From assembly GCA_017517385.1 (NCBI GenBank), contig JAFWZG010000041.1, positions 1 to 38,679 of the forward strand: DNA of 38,679 bases, in the 5' to 3' direction. Positions 7,337 to 14,670 of this stretch are shown piece after piece. Position numbers and translations under genes: made by a program. The notes below the pieces were generated by a model that was not told the origin of the DNA, did no database searches, and saw only the letters and a list, made by a program, of their open reading frames with translations. Within the stretch, counting starts at the first letter, position 1. Each line of letters begins with the position of its first letter. Origin of the DNA: Akkermansia sp. Its GTDB lineage: Bacteria > Verrucomicrobiota > Verrucomicrobiia > Verrucomicrobiales > Akkermansiaceae.

Positions 7337-8407
7337 ATGTCAAAAAGTACGGAAGGCAGATTAACCTCATTAGATGCGCTCAAAGGGCTAACGATGCTGT
7401 TCATCATAGGTCTGGATGGGGTATTAAGAAGTGCAGGCGCAATGGCAGCGGGCACCTCATGGGGGCGGACATTACGACAAGAGATGGGCCACGTTCCATG
7501 GGAAGGATTGCATGTGTATGATTTAATCTTCCCCCTCTTCGTATTCTTCTCCGGTATGGCAATGAACTTATCACTGCGGCGCAGGATGAGCGAAAGTCAA
7601 TCAGTACTCAGAATAAGCCTTCATGTGTGGATAAGAGCTGGCATACTAGTATTTCTGGGCTTTATGGTGAACGGAACACTAAGCTGGGACAGCGGTATGC
7701 GCTACGCCTCCGTTCTGGGGCTCATAGGCATCAGCGGGGCTCTGTGCAGCACTCTGGCCATGACACTACGCAACACCCGAGCTCTGGCAATAACAGCTAC
7801 ACTCCTTCTTCTGAGCGTGTGGCTGGCTCAGCACTTCGGAGGAGATTATACCCCCGGCAACAGCGTAAACGCGAAGATTGATGCCATGCTCTGCCCGGGT
7901 AAGCTGTATTATGGCAGCTTTGACCCAGAAGGCCCTCTCTGTGTGGTATCTGCCACAGCACTTGCACTACTTGGATACCTGAGCGCCCGGCTCTTATCAT
8001 CCACCTTCGGTACACTTAAGCGAGTACTGATATGGGGCATCGGAGGGGGCACACTTATCTTCCTAAGCAGTTTTGGCGTCATTATCAAAAATATCTGGAC
8101 CCCGGCTTTCGTACTCGCAACAGCCGGCTGGGGCTGTGTGCTGATGGCTATCTTCCACCCATGCTGTGACATCCTCTCCCGGAACGGATGGTGCTACCCG
8201 TTACGCGTAGTAGGATACAATGCGCTCTTCATTTACGTCTTCACGCATGTAACAGATTTTAATACATTAATTACACGCTTATTTGGTGGAATTCTCAACA
8301 ATTTCAGCGGAGCCTCTTATGCGCTGGCGTGGAATACCGCATACCTGCTGTTAGCATGGCTGCTCTGCCTGTACCTCAAAAAGAGGAACATCTGCTTCCG
8401 AATCTGA
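7337..8407 (+). CDS. Membrane acyltransferase, NagX/HGSNAT-like (DUF5009 type)
   Basis: This 356-aa integral membrane protein resembles the bacterial relatives of heparan-alpha-glucosaminide N-acetyltransferase (COG4299). The N-terminal signature RLTSLDALKGLTMLFII is present, followed by EGLHVYDLIFPLFVFFSGMAM (about 57-77), where the His of GLHVYDLIFP is the usual conserved catalytic or binding residue. About ten hydrophobic segments follow and the chain ends in KKRN. In gut bacteria these proteins sit in glycan-use loci and are thought to acetylate amino sugars across the membrane, but no glycosidase is adjacent here. It is transcribed alone from a promoter that leaves almost no leader. Confidence 0.85.
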   Translation: MSKSTEGRLTSLDALKGLTMLFIIGLDGVLRSAGAMAAGTSWGRTLRQEMGHVPWEGLHVYDLIFPLFVFFSGMAMNLSLRRRMSESQSVLRISLHVWIRAGILVFLGFMVNGTLSWDSGMRYASVLGLIGISGALCSTLAMTLRNTRALAITATLLLLSVWLAQHFGGDYTPGNSVNAKIDAMLCPGKLYYGSFDPEGPLCVVSATALALLGYLSARLLSSTFGTLKRVLIWGIGGGTLIFLSSFGVIIKNIWTPAFVLATAGWGCVLMAIFHPCCDILSRNGWCYPLRVVGYNALFIYVFTHVTDFNTLITRLFGGILNNFSGASYALAWNTAYLLLAWLLCLYLKKRNICFRI

Positions 8408-8430
8408 GGGGCTTTCCTCTCTTATAAAAC

Positions 8431-8467
8431 GAGAATCCGGTATAGCCCAAGGCATACCGGATTTCTC
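8431..8467. terminator. Bidirectional intrinsic terminator
   Basis: A 13-14-bp near-perfect stem (GAGAATCCGGTAT against ATACCGGATTTCTC) with a 10-nt loop lies between the convergent acyltransferase and lipoprotein genes. Confidence 0.75.
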
Positions 8468-8487
8468 ATCAAATTTTGAGTTGTAGC

Positions 8488-9024
8488 TTATCTCCTACGG
8501 CGCGAACGAGAAGATGAAGCTCGGCTGCGAGTTGAGCCGGCACGACCACGAGCGGCTGTAGAGCGACCACGAGAAGCAGTAGCACGGCCACGAGAGGCTG
8601 CACGGCCACGAGAAGCAGTAGCACGGCCACGAGAGGCTGCACGGCCACGAGAGGCTGTACGGCCACGACTACGGGAAGCGGTAGCACGGCTGCGGGAAGA
8701 AGCACGCCCGCGGCTACGGGACGCAGTCCGGCGGGGGGTAGCCCTCGCTGGTCTGTAATCAGATTCCCTTACAGATGTACGGGCTGTTTCACGAGCCGCA
8801 GAAAACGCTCTTCTCTGCTCGCTGAGAGAAAAAGAAGCACCGTGCTGCGCTGCGAAATAAGCTCTATAAGCCGGATCCACCTGGCTGATGTGCACCACAG
8901 CATCCGGATAATCACGCAGGCCAAGACTGCGGCCACTCGGGAACTGCTGTTGGCAGGCACTAAGCACCATGCAGAACAGTGCAAGCAGAACAAAAACCCC
9001 ACTCCTACCACTCATATTCATCAT
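8488..9024 (-). CDS. Lipoprotein with a long Arg/Ser/Ala-repeat basic tail
   Basis: I do not recognise the family. The 178-aa protein has a lipoprotein signal with a canonical lipobox (VLSAC, Cys24), a short region (25-90) with DYPDAVVHISQVDPAYRAYFAA, and then about 88 residues made almost only of Arg, Ser, Ala, Gly and Thr. The tail contains a 13-residue unit (ASRGRAASRGRAT) present twice and decaying at its edges, and it ends in SRRRR. In DNA this is a 39-bp tandem repeat at about 8578-8660. Such a basic tail on an envelope lipoprotein could bind LPS phosphates, DNA or acidic glycans; this is inference. The very regular codons and the lipobox favour a real gene over an artefact. Confidence 0.75.
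   Translation of the reverse strand: MMNMSGRSGVFVLLALFCMVLSACQQQFPSGRSLGLRDYPDAVVHISQVDPAYRAYFAAQHGASFSLSEQRRAFSAARETARTSVRESDYRPARATPRRTASRSRGRASSRSRATASRSRGRTASRGRAASRGRATASRGRAASRGRATASRGRSTAARGRAGSTRSRASSSRSRRRR
8578..8660 (-). repeat. 39-bp tandem repeat inside the lipoprotein gene
   Basis: Two full copies and partial flanking copies of a 39-bp unit encode 13 residues (ASRGRAASRGRAT). The unit is itself two related halves of about 18 and 21 bp. Such arrays vary in copy number by slippage. Confidence 0.75.
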
Positions 9025-9055
9025 CAGAGTACAGTATCAATGATTCTGAAGGGTA

Positions 9056-9085
9056 ATGATAACAGGTAACTTAACAAGTTTGTAA
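9056..9085 (-). promoter_or_regulatory. Possible promoter for the basic-tail lipoprotein gene
   Basis: On the minus strand TTACAA (9085-9080), an 18-bp spacer and TATCAT (9061-9056) lie about 31 bp before the start at 9024. Beyond it, 9086-9277 holds no gene or hairpin that I can support. Confidence 0.35.
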
Positions 9086-9277
9086 CGGTACTGCAGGAAC
9101 TGAGCATGCATGCACAAAAGCCCAGCGCGAGCATTCTGACCACAACAGTTCCCAACTTGCTAAAATTCCCCTTCTGCATAATTCTGTAATTTTTGGTGTT
9201 TTTGCTTCGTTCCTAAAAGGTTCCGGAATCTTATAGCATATTAAACTCTCTTTGCCAACACCAAATCGTGACAGAAC

Positions 9278-10534
9278 TTATTTTCCGCGAGAGCCCACAT
9301 TCAACGGACGAGCCACCCATACTGAGCTATCAGCATCATAGGGCGGATCTGTGGCAAGCTCCATGTCCTTGTACTTAATTGTTTCATATACTTCCGCAGC
9401 GCGAGGCTCGATGAAACTCGTACGGAACAACTGGAACAGGGGCTTACCATCCTCGGAAGTTTTACCACCTTCCTCATCCATGTCATCAATCAACAGGCAA
9501 AAACCGAAGTTACCACCACCAATTTCAGACACCAGCACCTGCATTTCATACCATTCACCGGCCCGCACCTCGAATGGTTCACCCGCAACGAAACCACCAA
9601 ACTGTTCGTTCCAGAAATCGCAGGACTGATAATCAATAATCTCTCTCCCCTGAAGAGCACTGGGATTAGAAATCACGTGCAAGCCATTCCATTCAGCAGT
9701 AGCCAGATTATGGAAGCCGCATGCCAGCACGTTTCTTCCATCAAAACGTACAGCCATCACAGAGTCACCAGCCCCCACAAAACGGAAACGTCCACTCTTG
9801 GGAGCCTGCACTCGAGCGCGGTACAACGCAACCCAGCGGCTGGGCTTCAGGTGCATACGCCCCTCAGGGTCATAAGCATTAGAGGCCTCCTGATCCATAC
9901 AATTAGGGAGGTAGAAACAGGACGCATACAGTCTGGTACGAGATTCGCAGTACGGAGAAAACGTCGTTGTATTCCAGCCTCCATTGTAAAACTGGCTCAG
10001 CAAGGAAAGAACCTGACGATTGCCGGAAACGTCACGAAGGCGAGAATCTCCACCATTAGGTGTGCGCTTAAAATCCCAAAAACGGCCTTCAAAGGCGTTA
10101 TCGGTGCGTGAGGAAGAGCCAAGACCGGAACCACCGCCTTCACCCATACCTTCCCCCAAACCATCACCGCCAATCCCCTCCGCCAGCGCATTACCATCCA
10201 TCACAAGACCTTCTGTATCAATCTCTACAGAGGTCATAAACGATACATCCGAAGCAGAATCAGCCACGATAATATCCATCTGCGGAGCAGCTACGCGGAC
10301 ATTACTGGAAAGCTCCCTAGGGCGCGGGGCATCCTGAGTTTCTTCAGCTTCGGGCTGGTACACAAGGAATGTAGTCTCCGTTTCACGCTCAAGAAATATC
10401 TTGGACACCCAAAAAACAATAGCTAAGAGAACCACAAAACCTGCCGCTAAAGAAAGAGCGTAAATTTTTAGGCGACGGTTGGCATTGGCGAGCAACCTGT
10501 TAACATCTTTTCTGGTTCTAAATCGGACAGCCAT
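9278..10534 (-). CDS. Membrane-anchored protein with Gly-rich linker and PA14-like domain
   Basis: I do not recognise a named family. The 418-aa protein has a basic cytoplasmic N-terminus, one transmembrane helix (about 24-46), a periplasmic linker with DAPRPRE and a repetitive Gly-rich stretch (about 117-138, GGDGLGEGMGEGGGSG), and a C-terminal all-beta domain from about 145. Segments such as WVALYRARVQAPKSGRFRF, GAGDSVMAVRFDGRNVLA and EWYEMQVLVSEIGGGNFGF follow the PA14-domain pattern, in which a displayed beta-sandwich binds glycans. The DUF-like layout recalls multi-copy envelope proteins in Akkermansia-type genomes (from memory). It has its own strong promoter (10577-10550). A glycan-binding or secretion-associated role is inference. 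Confidence 0.75.
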   Translation of the reverse strand: MAVRFRTRKDVNRLLANANRRLKIYALSLAAGFVVLLAIVFWVSKIFLERETETTFLVYQPEAEETQDAPRPRELSSNVRVAAPQMDIIVADSASDVSFMTSVEIDTEGLVMDGNALAEGIGGDGLGEGMGEGGGSGLGSSSRTDNAFEGRFWDFKRTPNGGDSRLRDVSGNRQVLSLLSQFYNGGWNTTTFSPYCESRTRLYASCFYLPNCMDQEASNAYDPEGRMHLKPSRWVALYRARVQAPKSGRFRFVGAGDSVMAVRFDGRNVLACGFHNLATAEWNGLHVISNPSALQGREIIDYQSCDFWNEQFGGFVAGEPFEVRAGEWYEMQVLVSEIGGGNFGFCLLIDDMDEEGGKTSEDGKPLFQLFRTSFIEPRAAEVYETIKYKDMELATDPPYDADSSVWVARPLNVGSRGK

Positions 10535-10549
10535 ATGAACTTGCTAATT

Positions 10550-10577
10550 ATTATAGCTTATGGAGGCTTCATGTCAA
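10550..10577 (-). promoter_or_regulatory. Strong promoter for the PA14-like protein gene
   Basis: On the minus strand consensus TTGACA (10577-10572), a 16-bp spacer and consensus TATAAT (10555-10550) precede the ATG at 10534 by 15 nt, so the leader is only about 9 nt. Confidence 0.75.
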
Positions 10578-10615
10578 GCATACACTACAACATGCCTTAT
10601 TTTTTCATCCCGAAC

Positions 10616-10643
10616 TTGCAATTTAACAGAGGTAATGTACAAT
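10616..10643 (+). promoter_or_regulatory. Promoter for the Nudix gene, probably leaderless
   Basis: TTGCAA (10616-10621), a 16-bp spacer and TACAAT (10638-10643) end 6 nt before the ATG at 10650. It fixes the start because longer readings back to 10560 would begin upstream of the promoter. Confidence 0.6.
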
Positions 10644-10649
10644 ACCCCC

Positions 10650-11240
10650 ATGAAGCTTCCCCAAGACAAGCGTTTGCCTCTTTGCCAACAGTTGATTCGT
10701 TATATAGAAAATCATCCAGCAAGAACACACGCTGCCCGACAAGTGCTCGATTTTGTGCTACAAACACCGGATTGTTTTGAGCGTAGCCACACTGCCGGCC
10801 ACATCACAGGTTCAGCATGGCTTGTAAACAAGCAGGGAGACAAAACCTTACTTACCCTCCACCGCAAGCTGAAACTCTGGGTACAACCGGGTGGGCATGC
10901 GGATGGGGATGGAGATGTACTGAGAGTCGCCATACGAGAGGCTCAGGAGGAAAGCGGCATACCGCAGCTGATTCCACTCAGCGCGGATATTTATGATGTA
11001 GACATTCACACCATACCGGCGAGGCCGCAGACCGGCGAGCCCGAACACCTGCACTATGACATTCGCTACATCCTGCAGGCAGAGCACGAAAACTTCGTGA
11101 TATCTGATGAATCTGATGACCTCGGCTGGTTTACAGAGACTGACCTTTTACACCTAACACCCGCCGCGGATGAGGCAGTATTGAGACTAGCAGCGCTATG
11201 GTCAGCAGCACGAGAGATGCTCTCTGCTGGCAAATTGTGA
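10650..11240 (+). CDS. Nudix hydrolase
   Basis: Nudix enzymes hydrolyse nucleoside diphosphates linked to another group. With the start at 10650 the product is 197 aa. The Nudix box lies at 81-103 (GGHADGDGDVLRVAIREAQEESG), with the REAQEESG metal-binding core intact. The first Glu of the classical GX5E pattern is replaced by Gly in GGHADGDG, as I recall for a known GGHADGD-type subfamily. The substrate cannot be inferred: NDP-sugars, ADP-ribose and oxidised nucleotides are all possible. The first 45 residues are helical and likely help dimerisation. The gene is monocistronic by position; a lipoprotein gene with its own promoter follows. Confidence 0.85.
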   Translation: MKLPQDKRLPLCQQLIRYIENHPARTHAARQVLDFVLQTPDCFERSHTAGHITGSAWLVNKQGDKTLLTLHRKLKLWVQPGGHADGDGDVLRVAIREAQEESGIPQLIPLSADIYDVDIHTIPARPQTGEPEHLHYDIRYILQAEHENFVISDESDDLGWFTETDLLHLTPAADEAVLRLAALWSAAREMLSAGKL

Positions 11241-11252
11241 CGCAAAACAAGC

Positions 11253-11281
11253 TTGACGCCGCTTGACTGATAGCGCATGAT
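11253..11281 (+). promoter_or_regulatory. Possible promoter for the 11277 gene
   Basis: TTGACG (11253-11258), a 17-bp spacer and CATGAT (11276-11281). If used, transcription would begin near 11288, just at the in-frame GTG at 11289 and after the ATG at 11277. Confidence 0.4.
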
Positions 11282-11654
11282 AGATGGCGTGAAATTTTTT
11301 AGTATAGTACTATCAGTTATATCAGCTGTGCTCTGCTTAACGAGCACCAGCTGTAAGCCTCAGGCCCCTGACCTTGAGCGCCAGCGTGTTGTAGAATCTC
11401 ACAACCAGAAGCTTTCAGAAGAAATCGCCACCATGCGCCAGAGAATAAGACAGGCTGGCGAGATTACACCCGGGCTCAGAGAGCAGATTGAGACCAGTCG
11501 AAACAATGTGAGGGAAGCACTCGCTCGCAAAGAAGAGCTGCGCCGCCAAGAAACGGCCACTAAACTGCGTTATATTGAACTGGAGGCCCGGTGGAACCAG
11601 TTCCGTGCCACTTTTGATGACTTAAAGAGCCGCGCCGCGGCAAACCAAAGCTGA
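11277..11654 (+). CDS. Small secreted coiled-coil protein, possible lipoprotein
   Basis: I do not recognise this 125-aa protein. A hydrophobic signal (FFSIVLSVISAVLCLTSTSC) ends in a lipobox-like Cys26, then residues 33-120 are almost entirely charged helix (Arg, Glu, Gln) typical of a coiled coil, with one break at GEITPG. The ATG at 11277 overlaps the apparent -10 element; a GTG at 11289 would give a cleaner signal peptide beginning with Lys-Phe-Phe and a leaderless mRNA, so that start is a real alternative. The next gene begins 5 bp later and also encodes a coiled coil, so the two probably act together at the envelope. Function unknown. Confidence 0.7.
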   Translation: MIDGVKFFSIVLSVISAVLCLTSTSCKPQAPDLERQRVVESHNQKLSEEIATMRQRIRQAGEITPGLREQIETSRNNVREALARKEELRRQETATKLRYIELEARWNQFRATFDDLKSRAAANQS

Positions 11655-11659
11655 ACAAC

Positions 11660-12766
11660 ATGAGCCTTTCCAGCCGAAATATCACCCCTGAAGACGAGGA
11701 TTTCGCCGAAATTCAATTCCGTCCGCGTCCCAAAGCCGCTCAGGCAGTGCCACTAAAAGAAAACGATACCGACACTAAAGCGGTAACAATAGCTCAGCCC
11801 AATCCCGCTAAACAGGAGAAAGAAAAATCCCCGGAAGAAAGCAAGGAGAAACAGGTATCCCCTCCTGCCGAAGAAGCAATAACAAAGGATGAAACAAAAG
11901 CTCCGGAAAAAGAAGACAAACCGAAGCCCAAAGAGTCGGCCGCTAAAGAAAAGAAACAATACGGCGCCTTTTCCGTACTGTTTGACACGCTGCTAGTCGT
12001 CATTCTGCTGGCCATACTGGGAGCAGGTGGTTGGTACATTAAACAGCAGATGGATATCTACCGCGTGCCCTCTGCTATGGAAATTGCACTTCAGGAAAAC
12101 CAGCGATTGCAGAGAGAACGAGCCGAACTCATCGAGGCCTACAACCTTGCAGATGAGCAGATTGCCATGCAGACAAGCCTTAATCACCTCCGCAATGAAC
12201 TGGGCAAAATTCTCAGCGAATGCTCTGCAATAGAACAATCTATCGCCAATAATAAAAACAGCATTCTGGCCATGCAGCACCAAATCCGCACGGCGGACCG
12301 CGAGTACCACAGCATTGCGCTGAGCCTGCTGCCTGGCATGTCCATCGGTGATGCCGCCACCACGCGCGGGTCTTCCTCCCTGAGAGATGCCTACATCTAC
12401 CGCGTGCAGGGGCAGATGATTACCCTCCGCTCTCCCGAAGGACAAATTACCATCCCCATCCGCAATCTTGTAAAGACCAACCTTCCCCGCCTAGCGCGCT
12501 ATGCTTTCGGTGAAGAAGAGCTCGTGGATATGTCAGACTTTGACAGCAATGGCAGCACCCCGGCCGGCACCATACAGCAGGTACCGCCCACACAATCATC
12601 CCCCACACCTCAACCCGCTGCTCCTACGTCTCAAAGTTATGAACCCACTTCCGGAGCTCCGGTTGTGGATACGACAAGTGGCAGCACCATCAGCGCACCC
12701 GAGGAGTCTTCTTCAGGCCGCAGCGTAGAAGCGTGGGTACCCACAGAAGGCGAACTCCCCTTCTAA
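11660..12766 (+). CDS. Single-pass membrane protein with coiled coil, unknown function
   Basis: I do not recognise this 368-aa protein. Residues 1-100 are a highly charged Lys/Glu/Pro tail predicted to be cytoplasmic and disordered. A transmembrane helix spans about 103-124 (FSVLFDTLLVVILLAILGAGGW). A coiled coil (about 140-215) is followed by a compact region (225-290: DAYIYRVQGQMITLRSPEGQITIPIRNL) that looks beta-rich, then a Pro/Ser/Thr/Gln tail. The layout resembles envelope-spanning tethers, but no family can be named. It lies 5 bp after the small coiled-coil lipoprotein, forming a two-gene operon closed by a strong terminator at 12788. Confidence 0.75.
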   Translation: MSLSSRNITPEDEDFAEIQFRPRPKAAQAVPLKENDTDTKAVTIAQPNPAKQEKEKSPEESKEKQVSPPAEEAITKDETKAPEKEDKPKPKESAAKEKKQYGAFSVLFDTLLVVILLAILGAGGWYIKQQMDIYRVPSAMEIALQENQRLQRERAELIEAYNLADEQIAMQTSLNHLRNELGKILSECSAIEQSIANNKNSILAMQHQIRTADREYHSIALSLLPGMSIGDAATTRGSSSLRDAYIYRVQGQMITLRSPEGQITIPIRNLVKTNLPRLARYAFGEEELVDMSDFDSNGSTPAGTIQQVPPTQSSPTPQPAAPTSQSYEPTSGAPVVDTTSGSTISAPEESSSGRSVEAWVPTEGELPF

Positions 12767-12787
12767 GAGCAGCTTACAAAAAGCTTT

Positions 12788-12837
12788 AAAAGAATCACCG
12801 CCACTATCCAAAATGGGAAAGTGGCGGTGATTCTTTT
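12788..12837. terminator. Bidirectional intrinsic terminator
   Basis: A perfect 18-bp stem (arms 12788-12805 and 12820-12837, centre GAATCACCGCCACT) with a 14-nt loop and A/T-rich ends lies between two convergent operons. It is the strongest terminator in the window. Confidence 0.9.
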
Positions 12838-12856
12838 CAAAATTGCTAGATGTAAT

Positions 12857-13513
12857 TTAACCGGCTACGACGCCATCACGAATAATGAGCGTGCGGTCAC
12901 CTCGCTCAGCTATCTGGGCATCGTGGGTAACAATCACCAGAGTCTTCCCACTCTCCTCGGCAAGACCAAAGAGAAGATCTAGAATCTGAGACCCATTGCG
13001 AGAATCAAGATTACCGGTAGGTTCATCAGCAAAAATCAGCTCAGGGTCATGAGCCAAAGCACGGGCGATAGCCACACGCTGCTGTTCACCACCGGAAAGC
13101 TCGTTGGGCAGATGGTCCATGCGGTCACCAAGCCCCACTCTTTCCAGAAGAGCCTTTACACGCTCAGTAGCCTCACGGCCGGCAATAGCAGTGGCCAGTG
13201 AAGCATTCTCTAACGCGGTAAGTTCCGGCATGAGCATGTAGTTCTGGAAAATGAACCCCATGGTCTTGTTGCGGAAGAGAGCACGGCGGCGGAGATTCAA
13301 CGCGTAAATATCCTCCCCGGCCACTAGCACTCGGCCTTCCTGTGGCTGTTCCAACCCTGCCAGCGTGTACATGAGTGTAGTTTTACCGGCGCCACTAGGG
13401 CCGCAAAGGAACACTCTTTCACCTCGCTTGATGTGAAGGCTCAGCCCGTGCAGCACTTCCACAGTCTTCTGACCAATTGCATAACTTCGGTGAAGATTTT
13501 CAGCTATAATCAT
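12857..13513 (-). CDS. ABC transporter ATP-binding protein (LolD/MacB type)
   Basis: This 218-aa protein is a complete ABC ATPase domain: Walker A GPSGAGKT (38-45), Q-loop FIFQN (87-91), signature LSGGEQQR (139-146), Walker B LIFADEPT (159-166) and switch His197 in VTHD. Size and sequence (SGAGKTTLMYTLAGLEQPQEG, FADEPTGNLDS) place it in the LolD/MacB/FtsE-like group, which powers lipoprotein release or mechanotransmission rather than classical import. No LolC/E-type permease is adjacent. Its start overlaps the panC stop by 4 bp (ATGA), so the two are translationally coupled, although no functional link is known. LolD is the most likely role, but other members cannot be excluded. Confidence 0.88.
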   Translation of the reverse strand: MIIAENLHRSYAIGQKTVEVLHGLSLHIKRGERVFLCGPSGAGKTTLMYTLAGLEQPQEGRVLVAGEDIYALNLRRRALFRNKTMGFIFQNYMLMPELTALENASLATAIAGREATERVKALLERVGLGDRMDHLPNELSGGEQQRVAIARALAHDPELIFADEPTGNLDSRNGSQILDLLFGLAEESGKTLVIVTHDAQIAERGDRTLIIRDGVVAG

Positions 13514-14361
13514 ACGTTTCGAGTCAGTTCGATGTTATCTATCAGGCGCACTTCTCCGAAGAATGCAGCCACGGCCAACAGGGCCATACGTTTTTCATCA
13601 GTCACGGCGTGCAAATTCTCAGCATCCACAAGCTCAACGTAATCCGGGCGCACACCATCAATCGCCTCCAGCTCGCTGCGAACATTCCGGCATACAGCAT
13701 CAGCAGAAGCTCCCGCTGCATAGGCCTCAGCAGCCGCCTTCAGGGCGCGATATATCGTGGGAGCGGCAGCGCGATGAGCTGGAGTGAGGCGTACATTGCG
13801 GCTGGAAAGAGCCAAGCCATCTTCGCCACGCACGATTTCCGCGCCGTGCAGAGTGATGGGGATATCCAAATCACGAACCATGCGTCTCAGGATGGCCAGC
13901 TGCTGGTAATCCTTCTTACCAAAGATAGCATCCGTGGGCTGAACGAGATTGAAAAGTTTATTCACCACCAAGCAAACCCCGGCAAAATGTCCGGGACGAC
14001 AGGCACCGCAAAGAACGGTAGACAAATGAGTTTCCTCCAGCGTGATGGAGCGATCCGCGCAGTACATCACATCAGGCGTAGGCATGAACACCACATCCAC
14101 GCCGCAGGAACGACAAGTAGCTAAATCCTCCTCAGGAGTTTGCGGATAAGCCGCGAGATCGCCGGCATTATCAAACTGAACCGGATTCAGGAACACACTG
14201 GCCACCACGCGTCCCTCATCGCCGGCCAGAATACGAGCTTGTCGCATCAGCGTGGCATGCCCTTCATGCAGGGCTCCCATGGTAGGCACCAGAACGATGC
14301 GTTTTCCACGCACAGGTGCCAGTAGTGCGCGCAGTTCCTCCTTGGTACATGCAGTCTGCAT
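13510..14361 (-). CDS. panC: Pantothenate synthetase (pantoate-beta-alanine ligase)
   Basis: PanC joins pantoate and beta-alanine with ATP to make pantothenate for coenzyme A. The 283-aa length is typical. The ATP-binding PTMGALHEGH (26-35, an HIGH-like motif), FLNPVQF (58-64), RPGHFAGVCLVVNKLFNLV (122-140), GKKDYQQ (148-154) and SSRN (186-189) are all present, so it should be active. It is the first gene of a panC-ABC ATPase operon, read from a promoter whose -10 lies 6 nt before the ATG (14396-14368), so the mRNA is probably leaderless. panB and panD are not in the window. Confidence 0.96.
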   Translation of the reverse strand: MQTACTKEELRALLAPVRGKRIVLVPTMGALHEGHATLMRQARILAGDEGRVVASVFLNPVQFDNAGDLAAYPQTPEEDLATCRSCGVDVVFMPTPDVMYCADRSITLEETHLSTVLCGACRPGHFAGVCLVVNKLFNLVQPTDAIFGKKDYQQLAILRRMVRDLDIPITLHGAEIVRGEDGLALSSRNVRLTPAHRAAAPTIYRALKAAAEAYAAGASADAVCRNVRSELEAIDGVRPDYVELVDAENLHAVTDEKRMALLAVAAFFGEVRLIDNIELTRNV

Positions 14362-14367
14362 GGACGC

Positions 14368-14396
14368 ACTATATCACTTTTTCCCCATTTTTGCAA
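14368..14396 (-). promoter_or_regulatory. Promoter for panC, probably leaderless
   Basis: On the minus strand TTGCAA (14396-14391), a 17-bp spacer and TATAGT (14373-14368) are followed by 6 nt and the panC ATG at 14361. Confidence 0.65.
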
Positions 14397-14426
14397 GAGC
14401 AAGATATGTCCTAACGGACATAATGC

Positions 14427-14455
14427 TTGCAATCATATACCTACTATGCTTTAAT
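14427..14455 (+). promoter_or_regulatory. Promoter for the cobalamin riboswitch operon
   Basis: TTGCAA (14427-14432), a 17-bp spacer and TTTAAT (14450-14455) lie about 25 bp before the riboswitch. It is back to back with the panC promoter. Confidence 0.5.
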
Positions 14456-14479
14456 AATCCCGAACTTCTGTAACTCTAT

Positions 14480-14625
14480 ACAGAAGAAGAGCTCCCGGAG
14501 GCGGTGACGATGCCGCAGGAAATAGATGGGAAAGGCAGTGAGAATCTGCCGCTGTGCCGCAACCGTGTTACCTGCTGTTCACTCTGAGCAGCAAGGTTCA
14601 GTCGGAATACCAGCCGAGGAGTATC
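14480..14625 (+). ncRNA. Cobalamin riboswitch
   Basis: Conserved blocks occur in the right order: GGGAAAGGCAGTGAGAATC (14528-14546, matching GGGAA...GGTGnnAATCC), GCTGTGCCGCAACCGTG (14551-14567, matching GCNGNNCCGCNACNGTG) and GTCGGAATACCAGCC (14601-14615, matching the B12 box GNNCGAANACCTGCC). A GC-rich hairpin at about 14636-14652 (GGCGG and CCGCC arms) lies between the aptamer and the btuB start at 14671. It is a candidate regulatory or kissing-loop hairpin. There is no poly-T terminator, so control of translation initiation is more likely than attenuation. Cobalamin binding is expected to lower expression of the three downstream genes. The exact 5' boundary is approximate. Confidence 0.88.
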
Positions 14626-14670
14626 GTCCGAACAGGGCGGCGTTGCACCGCCTGCACGACACACATACAA

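Noticed and set aside
8578..8660. CRISPR-like array
   Set aside because: The repeats are directly joined, in frame and protein-coding, with no unique spacers.
14554..14670. N-terminal extension of BtuB from GTG 14554
   Set aside because: It lies inside the cobalamin riboswitch; the signal peptide begins at ATG 14671.
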